Positions 5,491 to 7,035 of a stretch of 7,035 nucleotides of DNA are shown piece after piece. Position numbers and translations under genes: made by a program. This DNA comes from Phycisphaerales bacterium (GTDB taxonomy: Bacteria > Planctomycetota > Phycisphaerae > Phycisphaerales > UBA1924). Positions within the stretch are counted from its first letter, which is position 1. Each line of letters begins with the position of its first letter. The stretch is from assembly GCA_020054055.1 (NCBI GenBank), contig JAGVLZ010000163.1:1-7035 (forward strand). Reading direction: 5' to 3'. The notes beneath the pieces were generated by a model. The model saw nothing but the letters and a program-made list of their open reading frames with translations. It had not been told where the DNA came from and searched no databases.

Positions 5491-5658
5491 TCACTCCTTC
5501 CCCACCGCCCTCCCCCCCAGCGTCAGCGTCGCCCGATGCCCCCTCTTCTTCCTCCGCTTCGCACTCCCCGGCAAAGCCCCGCGAAAAACCCACACCATCG
5601 CCGCCACGAACACCCCCGTCACCGCCCAGAACTGCCAATCGTAAACGGGGAAACTCAC
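5491..5658 (-). CDS. Small single-helix membrane protein coupled to FeoB
   Basis: A 55-residue reading frame starts at a GTG (5658-5656) that overlaps the FeoB stop codon in the arrangement GTGA, a classic sign of translational coupling. The product begins MSFPVYDWQF, has one hydrophobic segment (about residues 9-26: QFWAVTGVFVAAMVWVF), then a strongly basic stretch KRRKKRGHR (34-42), and ends AVGKE. The basic tail predicts that the C-terminus faces the cytoplasm. Many feo operons carry a small extra gene after feoB, such as FeoC or cysteine-rich FeoB-associated membrane proteins; this one occupies that place but has no cysteine at all. I do not recognise the family. It could help to stabilise or regulate the FeoB channel. 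The frame is open further upstream inside feoB, but the overlapping GTG is the natural start. Confidence 0.62.
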   Translation of the reverse strand: MSFPVYDWQFWAVTGVFVAAMVWVFRGALPGSAKRRKKRGHRATLTLGGRAVGKE

Positions 5659-7035
5659 GGCACACCCGCCGCACGCATCCCCTGATACACCACCAGCGCC
5701 GCGATGTACGCCACCGCGCTCATCCATCCCAACTGCAAAAACGCCCACCGCACGCCCCCAGCCTCGCGGGCCGTGACCGCCAGCGTCGGCAGGCACTGCA
5801 TCGCCAGCACATAAAACACCAGGATCGACCAGCACGTCGCCGCCGTGAAGATCGGCGTCACGCCGTCCGACCGCTTCGCCGCCGCCACGCGCGCGATGAC
5901 CCCCTCCGACTCCGCATCCACCTCACCCGTCACCACCACCGCCATCGTCGAAACAAACACCTCGCGCGCCGCGAAACTCGCCATCACGCCCACCGTTAAC
6001 TGCCAGTCATACCCCAGCGGCCCGAACACCGGCTGCACCGTCCTCCCGATCCGACCGATGAACGACTGCGCGCTCGCGTGCGACGCCTCAACGCGATCCG
6101 CCGCCGCATTCAACTCCTCCGCGCGCGACACACCGACCAACGCCGCCTCCGCACGCATCGCCACCGCCTCCGCCGGCGGCGGCACATGCGGGAACGCGCT
6201 CAGCCACCACAGAGCAATGCTGATCGCCAGGATATTCGTCCCCGCCTTCTTCATGAACACCACCGCACGGTCGTACGTCGTCATCAACGCCGTCCACACG
6301 CTCGGCCACTTGTACGTCGGCAACTCCAGCGCCATCGGCCTCGAAGGGCCGCGCAGAATCGTCCGCCGCGCCACCATCGCGCTCCCCATCCCCGCCGCGA
6401 TCCCCAGCGCATACGCGCCCACAAACGCACCCGCCGCCTTCAACGGCTCACCGGGAAACAGCAGCCCCGTCACCAGCACATACACCGGCAGCCGCGCCGA
6501 GCAGGTCATGAACGGCGCAACCAGAATCGTCGCCAGCCGCTCGCGCCGATCCGGGATCGCCCGCGCCGCCATGATCCCGGGCAGCGCGCACGCATGACTC
6601 GAAAGCAGCGGCACGAACGCATGACCCGGCAAACCAAAGGGCCTCAGCACGCGATCCATCACGAACGCCGCACGCGCCAGGTACCCCGTGTCCTCCAACA
6701 GCGAAATCAGGAAAAACAGCAGACAGATCTGCGGCAGAAAAACCACCACCCCCGCGATCCCCGCGACCACGCCCCCCGACAAAAGGTCCCTCAACACCCC
6801 CTCGGGCATCACCGCCTCAACACCGCCCCCCAGCAACCCGAATACACCCTCGATCCATCCCATCGGGTACGCCGCGAGCGAGAAAATCGCCCAGAAAAGC
6901 CCGGTCATGATCGCCGCGAACGCCAGAACCCCGAGCAACGGATGCGTGAATGCAAGGTCCAGCCGATGCGTGAGCGCATCGTTCCATCCATCCGCCACGC
7001 TCCGCGCCACCGCCCCCTCGACCCCCTCCGCCCAC
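5655..7035 (-). CDS. feoB: Ferrous iron transporter FeoB, membrane domain (N-terminal GTPase beyond window)
   Basis: The reading frame is open to the right edge, so the 459 residues seen are the C-terminal part; the GTPase domain should lie beyond position 7035. Numbering from the edge, the start of the channel region is recognisable in LTHRLDLAFTHPLLG (21-35). The first Gate motif follows: FLPQICLLFFLISLLEDTGY (99-118), LARAAFVMDR (119-128), then SSHACALPGIMAARAI (145-160) and PFMTCSARLPVY (174-185). These hold conserved cysteines C149 and C178. Next come ELPTYKWPS (237-245), FMKKAGTNIL (260-269), and an alanine-rich soluble stretch (about 283-325). The second Gate-like region is SFIGRIGRTVQPVFGPLGYDW (324-344) and ASFAAREVFVSTM (352-364). 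The last helices carry ATCWSILVFYVLAMQC (399-414). About nine membrane segments are visible. FeoB imports Fe(II) across the inner membrane. The stop codon overlaps the start of the small membrane protein by 4 bp. A feoA gene, if present, would be to the right. Confidence 0.95.
   Translation of the reverse strand, partial: WAEGVEGAVARSVADGWNDALTHRLDLAFTHPLLGVLAFAAIMTGLFWAIFSLAAYPMGWIEGVFGLLGGGVEAVMPEGVLRDLLSGGVVAGIAGVVVFLPQICLLFFLISLLEDTGYLARAAFVMDRVLRPFGLPGHAFVPLLSSHACALPGIMAARAIPDRRERLATILVAPFMTCSARLPVYVLVTGLLFPGEPLKAAGAFVGAYALGIAAGMGSAMVARRTILRGPSRPMALELPTYKWPSVWTALMTTYDRAVVFMKKAGTNILAISIALWWLSAFPHVPPPAEAVAMRAEAALVGVSRAEELNAAADRVEASHASAQSFIGRIGRTVQPVFGPLGYDWQLTVGVMASFAAREVFVSTMAVVVTGEVDAESEGVIARVAAAKRSDGVTPIFTAATCWSILVFYVLAMQCLPTLAVTAREAGGVRWAFLQLGWMSAVAYIAALVVYQGMRAAGVP

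Noticed and set aside
5659..5835. Upstream extension of the small FeoB-associated protein to 5835
   Set aside because: This part lies fully within feoB in another frame and is glycine-rich without features; the GTG overlapping the feoB stop is the natural start.

Overview
The window is GC-rich bacterial chromosome. The gene families suggest a planctomycete-like organism, possibly of the Phycisphaerae: a lone SpoIIE-type phosphatase, a YkgJ cysteine-cluster protein, a DUF1573 exported protein, a DUF4097-type lipoprotein, and a mix of start sites with and without a ribosome binding site. This placement is an inference from gene content, and no marker gene is present to fix it. I see no CRISPR array, tRNA, rRNA, transposase or prophage gene.

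Layout from left to right. Positions 1-582 (minus) hold most of a LOG-family nucleotide phosphoribohydrolase that runs off the left edge. A 136-bp gap carries an imperfect inverted repeat. Next is a 158-residue cytosine/nucleoside deaminase (719-1195, minus). A 171-bp divergent spacer with candidate promoters for both sides and degenerate short repeats leads to a GAF plus SpoIIE/PP2C phosphatase (1367-2659, plus). After 52 bp comes a small YkgJ-type CxxCxxCC protein (2712-3176, plus), probably in the same transcript. The gap 3177-3306 holds a cluster of hairpins with GAA loops between two convergent genes. On its right are an exported DUF1573 protein (3307-4404, minus) and, divergent from it, a lipoprotein built of repeated VGD turns (4542-5435, plus). 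A short convergent gap with a stem-loop leads to a ferrous iron transport module read from right to left: the membrane half of FeoB (5655-7035, minus, N-terminal GTPase part beyond the right edge) and a 55-residue single-helix membrane protein (5491-5658) whose GTG start overlaps the FeoB stop.

How the genes may work together. LOG-type enzymes release a base from a nucleoside 5'-monophosphate, and the adjacent deaminase resembles yeast-type cytosine deaminase, so the pair could form a base-salvage step; this is inference. The phosphatase looks like a signalling output protein without a visible partner. The DUF1573 protein and the lipoprotein share a divergent control region and are both exported, but I cannot assign them a process. 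FeoB and its tiny partner form a translationally coupled unit for Fe(II) uptake.

The points most worth a second look are the coupled FeoB-associated small protein, the hairpin cluster at 3180-3283, the apparent leaderless promoters of three genes, and the degenerate CTCYGTG-like repeats in the first 1.3 kb.
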